Below are positions 45,142-53,605 of a DNA stretch of 64,000 nucleotides, one piece after another. Numbering within the stretch: position 1 is the first letter of the stretch; every line of letters begins with the position of its first letter. The notes beneath the pieces were generated by a model that worked only from the letters and a program-made list of their open reading frames with translations, was not told the origin of the DNA and made no database searches. Both the position numbers and the translations under genes were made by a program. Source of the DNA: Planctomycetota bacterium (GTDB lineage Bacteria; Planctomycetota; SZUA-567); the NCBI GenBank assembly GCA_020060765.1, contig JAGUZQ010000106.1, positions 1 through 64,000 on the forward strand. The letters run 5' to 3'.

Positions 45142-46143
45142 TTACGGCGTCGTCACCCCAATCTTTCCGGTCAGTCTCGGAATAACCCAATCCGGGGCAT
45201 TGCCGGGCGAAGCCCATATGTCGTCCAGAGATGTTTTCAGGTGCTTGGCGTGACCGCCCACGAACAGGACATTGACCCCGCCGGGGTGGGGCATCCAGTA
45301 ATCAGCCACTACCTGTTTATAAAATCCCCACATGTCGACCAGTAACCAGCGATCTGGCGAATTGGCGCTCAGTCGCGCTCGCATCACCGCCAGCTGTGCG
45401 GGATTGAGGGTTTCCGTCCTGTTAACAGTCCACTCGCACCACCGCGTCCAGTAATTGTTATGAGATTGCGTGCCGGTCGGGCTCCAGCCATAAACTTTCG
45501 TGCCATTCCTGCCGCTGTAGCTTAAATCCCCGGGTTGACCAAACGCGGTGCTTTTCGTCACTTGATTGCTGCGGCTGGGACAGTAAAAAACCTTGCCGTC
45601 GTTCAGGTAACCGGAGCCATACAGGCTGCCGAAGCCTTGCCAGCGGGAAATATGGCACAATCCAAATCCCGGAGCCACAGCCGCAGGTGGATTACCCTCG
45701 GCCTCGTATTGTCTCGGCGGCTGGCGACCGAAATCGCCGTCGTACATGGAATAGGCGCAATACTGCTGTTTCATGTTATTGATGCAAGCCACCTGCGTAG
45801 CCATGCTGATAGCCTTTCCCAACGTCGGCAGCAGCAGCGCTCCGAGAATGGAAAGGATAGCGACAGCCACCAGCAATTCCACCAGGGTAAAGGCGGCATT
45901 GGATTGCCGTCGCCAGGAGTTAACCCCGGAATTCATCCCGGATTCGCGACTGGCGTAAATCACCTTGCCTTCCTCGCGGTTAAGCCGGCAGGATTGCCTG
46001 AACTCCGCCTCTTCCCTCGCCATTCTCAACAAACCGCGCCGCGCCTCCCGGCTGGAGCGCAGGCACAGGTTCAGTTCGCCGACGCTTGCAACCGAAACCA
46101 TGCCGTCGAGATAATCGCGCATCAGGCTGTACTCTCGGTTCAT
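45142..46143 (-). CDS. FecR-like N-terminal domain fused to a prepilin-like protein
   Basis: 333 residues. The ATG at 46143 overlaps the sigma factor TGA by four bases, so the two are translationally coupled. Residues 1 to about 55 have the anti-sigma/FecR N-terminal pattern (MRDYLDGMVSVASVGELNL, CLRSSREARRGLLRMA). A basic linker (NSWRRQSNA) leads to the type III prepilin signal A84|F85, FTLVELLVAVAILSILGALL, then a pilin-like domain that ends with PHPGGVNVLFVGGHA, a variant of the H-X9-DG motif. There is no FecR ligand domain. Thus a regulatory leader of about 84 residues replaces the usual short leader. Met70 could be an internal start but has no ribosome binding site. Confidence 0.85.
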   Translation of the reverse strand: MNREYSLMRDYLDGMVSVASVGELNLCLRSSREARRGLLRMAREEAEFRQSCRLNREEGKVIYASRESGMNSGVNSWRRQSNAAFTLVELLVAVAILSILGALLLPTLGKAISMATQVACINNMKQQYCAYSMYDGDFGRQPPRQYEAEGNPPAAVAPGFGLCHISRWQGFGSLYGSGYLNDGKVFYCPSRSNQVTKSTAFGQPGDLSYSGRNGTKVYGWSPTGTQSHNNYWTRWCEWTVNRTETLNPAQLAVMRARLSANSPDRWLLVDMWGFYKQVVADYWMPHPGGVNVLFVGGHAKHLKTSLDDIWASPGNAPDWVIPRLTGKIGVTTP

Positions 46144-46673
46144 TTTACATTCTCCCCCAGCTTAAGATTCTTTTCCACGCACCGGCGCAGGCCATCCCTG
46201 GTACGTTGCAAAACCATCTGCACCGCGCCGGTGCTGCGATCAAACCTATCCGCGATTTTGCCTATCGCCTCGTTTTCCTCATATCTTGCCCGGAAAATCT
46301 CCGCCGCCTGTCCTTTCAGGCTTTTAATACATTTGCGCAAGGCCGGAAGTTTATCGTTGGCAGAGGCATATTCCTCCGCCGCATCCTCGGCCATCAGGGC
46401 AATGACGTCCGGCGACAGAATTTCCTTTCTTTTTGCCTGTTTTTCCCGCCATTTGAGGCATTCCAGCCGCGCCACTCCCAGCGCCCACGCGATAAAAGGG
46501 CGGGACTGGTCGTAAGCCGCGAATTTTTCCCATAACACGCAGGAAACTTCCTGAAACAAATCCTCGGCCGAGTTCGCATCCCCGCATATCGCCAGGAGAT
46601 AACCCCGGATACGGTCTTCGGTTTCGACGAAATTCCGGATAAAGCTTCTGTGGGCAGTTTCATTCATAGCCAT
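46140..46673 (-). CDS. ECF-type RNA polymerase sigma factor
   Basis: 177 residues. Region 2 lies at about 10-80 (FIRNFVETEDRIRGYLLAI, NSAEDLFQEVSCVLWEKF, IAWALGVARLECLKW) and region 4 at about 110-170 (FRARYEENEAIGKIADRFD, STGAVQMVLQRTRDGL), typical of the sigma-70 family seen with FecR-like proteins in Planctomycetes and relatives. Its stop overlaps the FecR-pseudopilin gene by ATGA. It probably directs transcription of its own operon with the CE7 and GH20-like enzymes. The other frame-start Met at residue 3 is equally possible. Confidence 0.9.
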   Translation of the reverse strand: MAMNETAHRSFIRNFVETEDRIRGYLLAICGDANSAEDLFQEVSCVLWEKFAAYDQSRPFIAWALGVARLECLKWREKQAKRKEILSPDVIALMAEDAAEEYASANDKLPALRKCIKSLKGQAAEIFRARYEENEAIGKIADRFDRSTGAVQMVLQRTRDGLRRCVEKNLKLGENVK

Positions 46674-46696
46674 ATATAATCCCGGAAAACAGAAAA

Positions 46697-47240
46697 ATGA
46701 TCACGGTTTTTTTTTTGATTTTCAGCGACTTGAAAGATTATCAGGTCGATCAAGTGTTTCTGGAAAAGGGCGAGTCTGCGAAAACAGCCGACAGAACGCA
46801 GTTGAAAGCGGCTCTGGCTTACGTCGCAGCCAAGGGCGATATTGATGTTTTTCTGGTTCACAAACTCGACCGCGCCGCGCGGCAGAGTTTGGATTACCAT
46901 ATGATCGTCGCCACGTTGATGGCGGCGGGGTGTAAGCTGGTCAGCGCAACCGAGCAATTCGACAATGAAACGCCTTCGGGGCGGTTCATGGGCGGCATTC
47001 TTGCCCTGCAAGCGCAATTCGATAACGAGGTCAGAACTGAGCGATGTAAAAGCGGCATGATTGAATCGGTCAAGCGCGGTTGTTGGATGTGGACGGCTCT
47101 GGATTCAAAACCGGTAAGACGCGGGACGGACATGCGACCCTTTATCATGATCCGGTGATGGCTCCAATTCAAAGCCTGTGGTGTCCGGAAGGAATTTTGT
47201 TTGAAAAATCCAAGCCAGTTAGAACCCGCTTAATAATAAA
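46697..47240 (+). pseudogene. Truncated, frameshifted serine recombinase (resolvase) remnant
   Basis: The frame at 46697-47158 contains the middle of a serine recombinase (DVFLVHKLDRAARQSLDYHM, KLVSATEQFDNETPSGRF, FDNEVRTERCKSGMIESVKR). The N-terminal 50 or so residues with the catalytic Ser and arginines are missing: 46674-46700 leads directly into the neighbouring sigma gene. After VKRGCWMWTA the matching continuation (GFKTGKTRDGHATLYHDP) is in another frame, so there is a frameshift near 47095, and the match ends near 47175. A perfect 8-bp inverted repeat, CGCCAGCA/TGCTGGCG, lies at 47243-47272. It marks the decayed left border of the prophage. Confidence 0.8.
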
Positions 47241-47398
47241 CACGCCAGCACTTTACGATGAAAATGCTGGCGCGGTCAACTCATGGTGGAGCATAGTAGA
47301 CAAGTTTCCAATCAGCGAGTTTGGCAAAATCGTCTCCTGGCTGGAGCGGCATCGCGACTTCCGCTTGGCGCGGGAAGTGTCCTAGCGGACTTTTCTTT

Positions 47399-47428
47399 TT
47401 GACAATCTCAGCGACCGTGCTGTATAGT
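47399..47428 (+). promoter_or_regulatory. Near-consensus sigma-70 promoter
   Basis: TTGACA (47399-47404), 18-nt spacer, TATAGT (47423-47428). The expected transcription start near 47435 falls on the ribosome binding site AGGAGG (47435-47440), so the 5' leader is only about 14 nt. Confidence 0.8.
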
Positions 47429-47448
47429 ACCTCCAGGAGGGTACAATC

Positions 47449-48051
47449 ATGAAGACCATTTTTCTGACACTCTTTGCGCTTATCATCTGCGGCACCACGT
47501 TCGCGGCCGAAGCCGAGAAAAAAGATGCGCCGAAAGAGGAAACCACCAAGGAAGCGCAGGAGGAGGTTAAGGCGCTCACCGTCGACGATCTGATGAAAGA
47601 GTTGGAGGATTACCGGAAGTTCATTCAGAAGAACAGAGCGGGAGCCATTGACTCATATCGGTATAAACTTGAAGAAAAGCTTACCGGTAAGCCGGTAATG
47701 ATTGAATTGCCCGCAAAAGAAAACGTCAACATCGTCAAAGCAAGGAATGAATATTCGGTAACGTTTGAAAAGAGTAAACGGGTACAGAAGAAATCGAAAA
47801 AAAAGAACGAAGTTAATCTTTCAATCTCAGTAGGCTATACAGATCTTACCGAAGAAGAAGCAAACAATATCGATAAAGTCACTGGTTATATAAAAAGCGT
47901 TACTCTCAATGGTTCTTCTGACCACGCATCAATCTATCTATCCATAATTATCCAAAAAGGCTGGAAGCCCAAGGCAGTCGAAGAAGCCGAGAAGGCCGCC
48001 GCTGAAAAGGACAAGGAAAAAGACGGCGGCGAAGGAAAAGAAAAACCTTAA
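47449..48051 (+). CDS. Secreted Lys/Glu-rich protein at the prophage border
   Basis: 200 residues with a clear signal peptide (MKTIFLTLFALIICGTTFAA) and AGGAGG 8 nt before the ATG. The mature protein has charged low-complexity ends (EKKDAPKEETTKEAQEE; EAEKAAAEKDKEKDGGEGK) and a central folded part (about 45-165) with helix and beta strands (EVNLSISVGYTDLTEEEANN). No family recognised. It has its own strong promoter, is convergent with the tail-fibre gene (stop codons overlap at TTAA, 48048-48051) and is more AT-rich than its neighbours. This layout fits a lysogenic cargo (moron) gene, by inference. Confidence 0.7.
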   Translation: MKTIFLTLFALIICGTTFAAEAEKKDAPKEETTKEAQEEVKALTVDDLMKELEDYRKFIQKNRAGAIDSYRYKLEEKLTGKPVMIELPAKENVNIVKARNEYSVTFEKSKRVQKKSKKKNEVNLSISVGYTDLTEEEANNIDKVTGYIKSVTLNGSSDHASIYLSIIIQKGWKPKAVEEAEKAAAEKDKEKDGGEGKEKP

Positions 48052-49601
48052 CTCTCCCTTGCAAACTGCCTCTCCGGTGAAGTCGGCGCAAGCCCGATGT
48101 CAGGCAACAGGATTTCGGCGGCAGGGCTGTAAACCGTCCCATCGGTTGCCCGGATCGCTGCGTATTCCTCGCCTGTTTGAGTCCGGAAAAACGCCCTTCG
48201 CCCAACGGCAGGCATCCCATTGAGCATCATCGTTTCGGCAGGGTCGCCGCTGGTATCGACCGGCGAAGTTGCGCCATACCAGATTGCAAAGCCTGTAATC
48301 GAACTCGCGCCGATCCCCGCGGGGCAAAGGAAACTGATTTTCGTCTTGCCCGTGCGGGTGTATGATAGCGACAGGTCAGTCACCGCCGGAATCACCGACA
48401 CGACAGCCCCGCCAGTGGAAACGGCTACAGTCAGGAATTGCGCCATGCGACAATCCCAAAACCAGCGGCGCGGACGGATTTCGATTTCGTGCGTACCTTC
48501 TGCAAGCGACACATCCAGATAACCTTCCTCGTCGATCTTGCCAAGCAGAGAGCCGCCTTCGTAAAGGTCGTAACCTTCCGTGAGAAATACGTGCGCCCGG
48601 TCTGCCTGCTGCGACCGGACATAGGCGAAGATGTTGGCGCGGTCTGCTTGCTGCGATTGCACGTAAGCGCGGATTCCTGCCCGGTCAACCTGTTGGCCGG
48701 TGACGCCGCCACGGATGTCCGCACGGTCGGCCTGTTGTGACGCCACCAATGCCCGCACGTCGATCCTGTCGGCCTGCTGGCTGGTGATGATAGCGCGTAA
48801 CACGTCTGCGCGGTCTGCCTGTTGCGACGCAACCAAAGCGCGGACGTTGGCGCGGTCGGCTTGGCGGGAAATTACAGGCACCGGGACAGTATACCGTCCT
48901 GTCGGCGGAGTAAAACCATCGGCAGGGTTGCCGCTGGCGATATAGATAGGATCACCGTATTTGTTAATGCGGCCAGTGTCGAGTGAGAATCTTAACTCGG
49001 CAAGCTGGCCGATGAAATAATATGACGCTCCGGTATATTCCCCCATCCTGCCGATTGCCATTTTTGCGCTGCTGTTGTTGGCGGTGATGCCTGTGACGTC
49101 AACGGTTGCGGTTTGCAAAACGCCGTCGATAAATAAATAGAGCGTATTGCCTAACCGCACGAAAGCCACGTGATGCCAGGCGTTGTCGTTTACGGTCGAA
49201 TTTGAGACCGCGTCATACATCGTAGAGCCAGATGCCAGCGTTCCGTACATTTTCCCGGCTACGAGCCGCAACTCCACGCTGCGGCTCGTGGTCGCCCCGG
49301 CACCGTTGCACTGCGCCATAATTACCCCGGTGGCGTTTGACGTTTTAAATTGTCCATCCATGCAAAAATTTAGGCCAGCAACATACCAGTCGGCGCTATC
49401 AGGAGTGTCTCCGTAGTCGCTGCCGTCAAGAGTTGCAACGCCGTCGTTTCCGCCCCACGGATCGGCCACGCCGGTATCAACCTGCATGTCGCCCTGCGCC
49501 GTCACGGTGTGCGCGCTGGCGCTGCTGTCGGGAAACGCTGTGGACGCGTCCGCGCCAGTGCAGTGCAGCATTAATTTTGTATATGCGTCGATTCCGGCCA
49601 T
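48048..49601 (-). CDS. Prophage tail fibre-like protein with LamG domain and 14-residue repeats
   Basis: 517 residues, last of the virion gene run, as expected for a fibre or host-contact protein. Residues about 40-215 are LamG/concanavalin-like (VATLDGSDYGDTPDSADWYV, AWHHVAFVRLGNTLYLFIDG). Residues 246-343 carry seven tandem copies of a QQADRAxVRALVxS-type unit, 14 residues each (one has 15). The C-terminal third (about 345-517) is beta-rich (GYDLYEGGSLLGKIDEEGYL). The function as adhesin or fibre is inferred from order and architecture. Confidence 0.7.
   Translation of the reverse strand: MAGIDAYTKLMLHCTGADASTAFPDSSASAHTVTAQGDMQVDTGVADPWGGNDGVATLDGSDYGDTPDSADWYVAGLNFCMDGQFKTSNATGVIMAQCNGAGATTSRSVELRLVAGKMYGTLASGSTMYDAVSNSTVNDNAWHHVAFVRLGNTLYLFIDGVLQTATVDVTGITANNSSAKMAIGRMGEYTGASYYFIGQLAELRFSLDTGRINKYGDPIYIASGNPADGFTPPTGRYTVPVPVISRQADRANVRALVASQQADRADVLRAIITSQQADRIDVRALVASQQADRADIRGGVTGQQVDRAGIRAYVQSQQADRANIFAYVRSQQADRAHVFLTEGYDLYEGGSLLGKIDEEGYLDVSLAEGTHEIEIRPRRWFWDCRMAQFLTVAVSTGGAVVSVIPAVTDLSLSYTRTGKTKISFLCPAGIGASSITGFAIWYGATSPVDTSGDPAETMMLNGMPAVGRRAFFRTQTGEEYAAIRATDGTVYSPAAEILLPDIGLAPTSPERQFARES
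48585..48866 (-). repeat. Seven tandem 42-bp repeats in the fibre gene
   Basis: They encode units QADRANVRALVAS, QQADRADVLRAIITS, QQADRIDVRALVAS, QQADRADIRGGVTG, QQVDRAGIRAYVQS, QQADRANIFAYVRS and QQADRAHVFLTEG. Gln-Gln and Asp-Arg are fixed; the other positions drift, so the array is old or under selection. One copy has an extra codon. Confidence 0.9.
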
Positions 49602-49604
49602 GGT

Positions 49605-51113
49605 TTAACCCCACTGCAAGTAAACGTCCATATCAACATCGCTGCGGATTCTCATGCCGTCGAGAACGGTCAGTCTCTTGCATACCGAGTTGTACGCGGC
49701 GGCGGCAAGGTCACCGTAGGAAAGACCATTGGCGAAGGTCGGATAATCGCCAAACGTCACGCCGTCCGGGGCAACGCCGGTAGCAGGATTTTCGTACAAC
49801 CCCGATCCGTCCGGGGCGTCAATCCCGATGTCGATGTCTGCCATAGGCTCAATCGCATCGCCAGCTTCCCACGCGACGGCGGTATACCCACGATGCCCAA
49901 GAACGCTTGCCCCGTCCGCGACGGCCATGGTAACGGAACTCACTTCAATGTTTTCGTCGTTCTGGAATGCCGTGCCGTTCCACCCTTTGAAGATGATCGT
50001 TCCGGCGGCATCGTCACCAGCCCACGAACCGGAAGTCAAAACGATCTGGTCAACGTAGGCTTGCGCGCCCGAGGTCGCGCCAACGATTAAATCGCCCGGC
50101 TGGATTTCTTCCGCGCCAGCGTCGAAAGCAATCGCACCCCAAAGCACCGCCGCGCAATACAGCTTGCTTCCATCGCGCCGCGTGACATATCGGCAATCGG
50201 TTTTCGTGGTGTTCTTGACCCACATGCCGCCGGAAATCCAGTCAGCAAGGCTGGTCGCGGTAAAATCGCCTGCCCCGGTGCCAAGGCTTTCCCCGACTGC
50301 AATCGTGGTCGCAGTTCCTGCCGGGACTCCGGTACGAGCGGTCAGGTCAATCATGGGGTCGGTGGCGCTGTTGTTGTGGATGATTTCCCAAACATACCGG
50401 GTTGACCCGCCGGTTGCGTCCGATGTTTCGTAAGACTCAACATCCGGAGTCAGGAAGCCGGTCGGCGCACTGGTGACGAAAGTATCGGTCTGGTCACTGC
50501 CCGGCAAACTGGAATTGGTCACGTCCACAATGGCGAAGGCGTTGCCGTCTGCCGTGTAAAGGACGCCATCGGTGACGTCGCTGGACACGTCGATTCCGTT
50601 GCCATACTCTGAGCCGCCGACTTCTTTGATATGCAGGGTCATTTCCGAGTAATCGAAAAATATCGACAGCGTTCCCTCACCCAAACCGGCGCTCAAATAC
50701 TTTAGAGTCAACCCGGTTATATTCGTGCCTGTCACGGCTTGGATTTCCGGGTGCGCCCCGTCGGCCTGCAAACCAAACAGGCGCGTTCCTGATCGACGGT
50801 AGCCGCCCAGGACAAGGCGATACTTGTCGCCAGCGGCGGGGGCGACAGGCAGGCTTTTGGCCAGAGTCAGCGCCCCGGTCACGGAAGACCGCACATGGAA
50901 AGGCTGTCCGCGTAATGCGGCGGTTACCGTGTCGCCGTCAAACCAACCTTGCGCCCCGTCCCAATATCCGTCCGCTTCGGTCAAGGCCGCGTCCACAATC
51001 GTCTTTGCCGTGCATCCGGAATCGGCGGTCTGCTGGGTAATTGCGTCGCCGTTGGACGCAAGGTATTTGCTGGCGAAATACCTGATCAATTCGTCAACCG
51101 TTGGTGTGCTCAT
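49605..51113 (-). CDS. Prophage tail-associated protein, unknown
   Basis: 502 residues, 3 bp upstream of the fibre gene. Mostly beta-rich, Gly/Asp/Thr-rich sequence (SSVTGALTLAKSLPVAPAAG, SGAQAYVDQIVLTSGSWAGD) typical of phage tail-tip or fibre proteins. A short helical N-terminus (TVDELIRYFASKYLASNG) could be the attachment part. No family is recognised. Confidence 0.65.
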   Translation of the reverse strand: MSTPTVDELIRYFASKYLASNGDAITQQTADSGCTAKTIVDAALTEADGYWDGAQGWFDGDTVTAALRGQPFHVRSSVTGALTLAKSLPVAPAAGDKYRLVLGGYRRSGTRLFGLQADGAHPEIQAVTGTNITGLTLKYLSAGLGEGTLSIFFDYSEMTLHIKEVGGSEYGNGIDVSSDVTDGVLYTADGNAFAIVDVTNSSLPGSDQTDTFVTSAPTGFLTPDVESYETSDATGGSTRYVWEIIHNNSATDPMIDLTARTGVPAGTATTIAVGESLGTGAGDFTATSLADWISGGMWVKNTTKTDCRYVTRRDGSKLYCAAVLWGAIAFDAGAEEIQPGDLIVGATSGAQAYVDQIVLTSGSWAGDDAAGTIIFKGWNGTAFQNDENIEVSSVTMAVADGASVLGHRGYTAVAWEAGDAIEPMADIDIGIDAPDGSGLYENPATGVAPDGVTFGDYPTFANGLSYGDLAAAAYNSVCKRLTVLDGMRIRSDVDMDVYLQWG

Positions 51114-51123
51114 GATCTATCTC

Positions 51124-51675
51124 CTATGCAATTGCTATCCTAAAAACGCCGCCGCCTTGCGCCGTCACCGTAACCGTTTCCGGCGCGTCTGGCGGTTGAA
51201 AAACTCGAAAGACCCAACTGGCTCTGGTTGACTGACGGCCATATTGATCGACCGCCTCAACCCGGAGGAAATGCCAGCCGTCAACCAATTCTTTCGTCAA
51301 CTGGATTTCGTAAGCCGCCGCGCCGATGTCCGTGACCTGTCTGATTGCGCGTTCCGATCCGCCGGGGGCGCGGTGGTAAACGATATATGTTTCCGCTCCC
51401 GCCGCCGCCTGCCACCTGAGCAGCGGCTTGCCCCACCTGTCGCGCGATGGCAATGACGGCTCCGGCATATCCGCGCCTTCGTGCAACAGGATTGCCAGAG
51501 GCCGCGACGCATCCGACACGCCGACAGTGACCGTCTGCTCTGCGCCGGTCGCAACTGTCTCAGTCGGCAAAACCACGCCGTCAACCTCGATCCACACCGA
51601 TACGCCAACGGTGCCGGTGAACGTGATTACCAGTTTACCGGGAGAGACATAAGCAATGTCGAAAGCGTCAATCAT
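51124..51675 (-). CDS. Prophage Fn3-like tail protein
   Basis: 183 residues, beta-rich, with fibronectin type III character in the middle and C-terminal parts (GKPLLRWQAAAGAETYIVYH, ELVDGWHFLRVEAVDQYGRQ, PPDAPETVTVTAQGGG). Fn3 modules are common in tail tips and fibres. It overlaps nothing, with 1 bp to the preceding gene and 10 to the next. Confidence 0.65.
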   Translation of the reverse strand: MIDAFDIAYVSPGKLVITFTGTVGVSVWIEVDGVVLPTETVATGAEQTVTVGVSDASRPLAILLHEGADMPEPSLPSRDRWGKPLLRWQAAAGAETYIVYHRAPGGSERAIRQVTDIGAAAYEIQLTKELVDGWHFLRVEAVDQYGRQSTRASWVFRVFQPPDAPETVTVTAQGGGVFRIAIA

Positions 51676-51676
51676 G

Positions 51677-52960
51677 TTATTCCTCTGGCGTCCAATTCGG
51701 TGGCGCTGGCGGAGTAAATGAGTCTGTCACGCAAAATACGTATGAATCTCCTGACGGCGACCATCCTGAATATGGCCCTTCGTTGTTACATGCCAGCGGG
51801 TGTACCGTCCACGCGTGGTCTGTGAAATTGTATGTCGCCGACCAATGATGAAACGACGGCGTCCAGGGCGGAGGTGCTGGTTGTGTCCAGTCTGAGTAAA
51901 TTATGCAGGTCGGCGCGGCGTCGCCTTCCGGCGTCCAGTCTGTGGCCGTGCTGTCGTGCTGGATCGAGTCAAGCGCCACTGTCCACCCAGCCACCGCGTC
52001 GCATGTCGCTGTCCAGTGGTAATATGAATTGACGTTTTCCCATGTGACTTTTAAGCCGCAATACCAATCGTCACGCGCCTCCATGTCTTGAGTGAAAATA
52101 TAGAGGAAAAAGCCGATGCGATGCCACGCGGCGGCATTATCCACGCCTTGAAACTTAAATTCAATCGGGGTGTTTTTTGGCAGCACTACCGGGTAATAGC
52201 CATTGCTGTCGCCGGTGCCATCGTCGCCGATCAACAGATTAGTGTATGGCGTGTCTTCCCAGCAGCGACTATAAACCAACGTGCCGTCAATCCAGTGCGC
52301 GATTAAATCATCGCCTCTGCCATAATTCATGAACGCAACTACGACATCCTTATTGAGCGTCATGCGAAGATGAGCGGAAGTAATCCTTGATACCGGGTAA
52401 TAGTCATAATCCTTATTTTGCACCGAACCGAAATTATTGATTTCGAGGTAATTATCCGGATTGAATGCAATCCCGCCGATTGACGATTGCCCAAAGTTAG
52501 TCTTACAGTTAGCCTGACCACGAGAAAGAGAGCCGTAAAAATTGAGCCAGTAATTCGACTGTTCGGCATAGCTCAAAATTTCCATCGGCGTATAGTAAGT
52601 TATGGGGGCCCCAGTCTCCGGGTCGTAATCCTCCCATGATTCGTAACGCAGATTTCCGGGACGTGGACCTGATACTCCAGCAAATCCTCCAGCAATCCAG
52701 AAATTAAGCGGTAGTGGTAATCCGCATGGACATTCCATCGCAGTTTTAATGGCGACCGGCTTTCCCTTTGCGCCGAGGATTGCAAACCCATAATCACCGT
52801 TTTCGAGCGGCGCGGTGCGGGACGCGACCGGACGCCCGCAAGCGGCAGGATAGGCAAGGCCAAACTCGCCATTGGCAAGCGCAACCTCTTTGTGCGCGAC
52901 CGGACGCCCGCACGAACCTGAGATGGGAAAACCGAAATCGCCGTTTTCGAGATTACCCAT
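51677..52960 (-). CDS. Prophage structural protein with N- and C-terminal internal repeats
   Basis: 427 residues. Three N-terminal copies of a 23-residue unit (NGDFGFPISGSCGRPVA, NGEFGLAYPAACGRPVA, NGDYGFAILGAKGKPVA) are followed by a middle beta-rich region (about 110-300) and two C-terminal copies of a Trp/Cys-rich unit of about 60 residues, each ending PAPPPWTP or PAPPNWTP. The middle part could be a receptor-binding or LamG-like fold. Recognised only as a tail-region protein by position. Confidence 0.6.
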   Translation of the reverse strand: MGNLENGDFGFPISGSCGRPVAHKEVALANGEFGLAYPAACGRPVASRTAPLENGDYGFAILGAKGKPVAIKTAMECPCGLPLPLNFWIAGGFAGVSGPRPGNLRYESWEDYDPETGAPITYYTPMEILSYAEQSNYWLNFYGSLSRGQANCKTNFGQSSIGGIAFNPDNYLEINNFGSVQNKDYDYYPVSRITSAHLRMTLNKDVVVAFMNYGRGDDLIAHWIDGTLVYSRCWEDTPYTNLLIGDDGTGDSNGYYPVVLPKNTPIEFKFQGVDNAAAWHRIGFFLYIFTQDMEARDDWYCGLKVTWENVNSYYHWTATCDAVAGWTVALDSIQHDSTATDWTPEGDAAPTCIIYSDWTQPAPPPWTPSFHHWSATYNFTDHAWTVHPLACNNEGPYSGWSPSGDSYVFCVTDSFTPPAPPNWTPEE

Positions 52961-53605
52961 TTAATCCTCTTCCCCGTTGAAAATCTCAAACGCATCACCG
53001 ATCACGTTACCCTCTGCGTCGGCTAGTTTGACACTAATCATTCCGTCCGCAGGATCGGCAACAGCTTTTATCCTAACCGGCATGGCGCCATCTCCGATCT
53101 GGATCACGGCCAGCATTTCGCCGGTGCTGGCCGCATTCTTTTTCCAGAGAATTTTCGCCCTGCCAAGCCAGGCCGAGACCAGAATTTTCGATTCGTCTTC
53201 GATGGTCGCGTACCAGTGATCGGCGTCGCTGACATTCACTCGCGCCATGCAAATGCCAAGGTAATGCCCCAGGCCGACTCCTCCGTCCGCGATCTTTTCC
53301 CCGGCAATGGCGAACGATCCGACGTGCTTTTCCGTGTCGATTTCCTCGGTCTCAATCAGTATGGTTTTCGGATGATTTTGATTATCGGTGAGATACTGTT
53401 CGCCAAGACCGATTACCTCTCCGAATTCAATATCGCGTTCGAGAGTATTGGCCAGCTTCACGGACAGGCAACTGTCAGGTGCGAACCCGCCATACCGCCG
53501 GTTGCCGGTTCCGATGTTGGCGGCATTCCGGAGTATGGCGCTACGCATCCCATTGAGGCGCAGCGCCGTTATCGGATCACTTTTTTGCCAACGTTCCAAC
53601 GCCAT
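52961..53605 (-). CDS. Prophage tail-region protein, unknown
   Basis: 214 residues. The ATG at 53605 overlaps the upstream TAA by one base (TAATG). It has helical N-terminal residues (ERWQKSDPITALRLNGMRSA) and beta-rich remainder (ILIETEEIDTEKHVGSFAIA). No family recognised; position between tape measure and fibre suggests a distal tail or baseplate part. Confidence 0.6.
   Translation of the reverse strand: MALERWQKSDPITALRLNGMRSAILRNAANIGTGNRRYGGFAPDSCLSVKLANTLERDIEFGEVIGLGEQYLTDNQNHPKTILIETEEIDTEKHVGSFAIAGEKIADGGVGLGHYLGICMARVNVSDADHWYATIEDESKILVSAWLGRAKILWKKNAASTGEMLAVIQIGDGAMPVRIKAVADPADGMISVKLADAEGNVIGDAFEIFNGEED

Noticed and set aside
47080-47385. 101-codon frame read as a separate gene
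   Set aside because: Its first part continues the serine recombinase after a frameshift, so it is part of the pseudogene, and the rest matches nothing I know.
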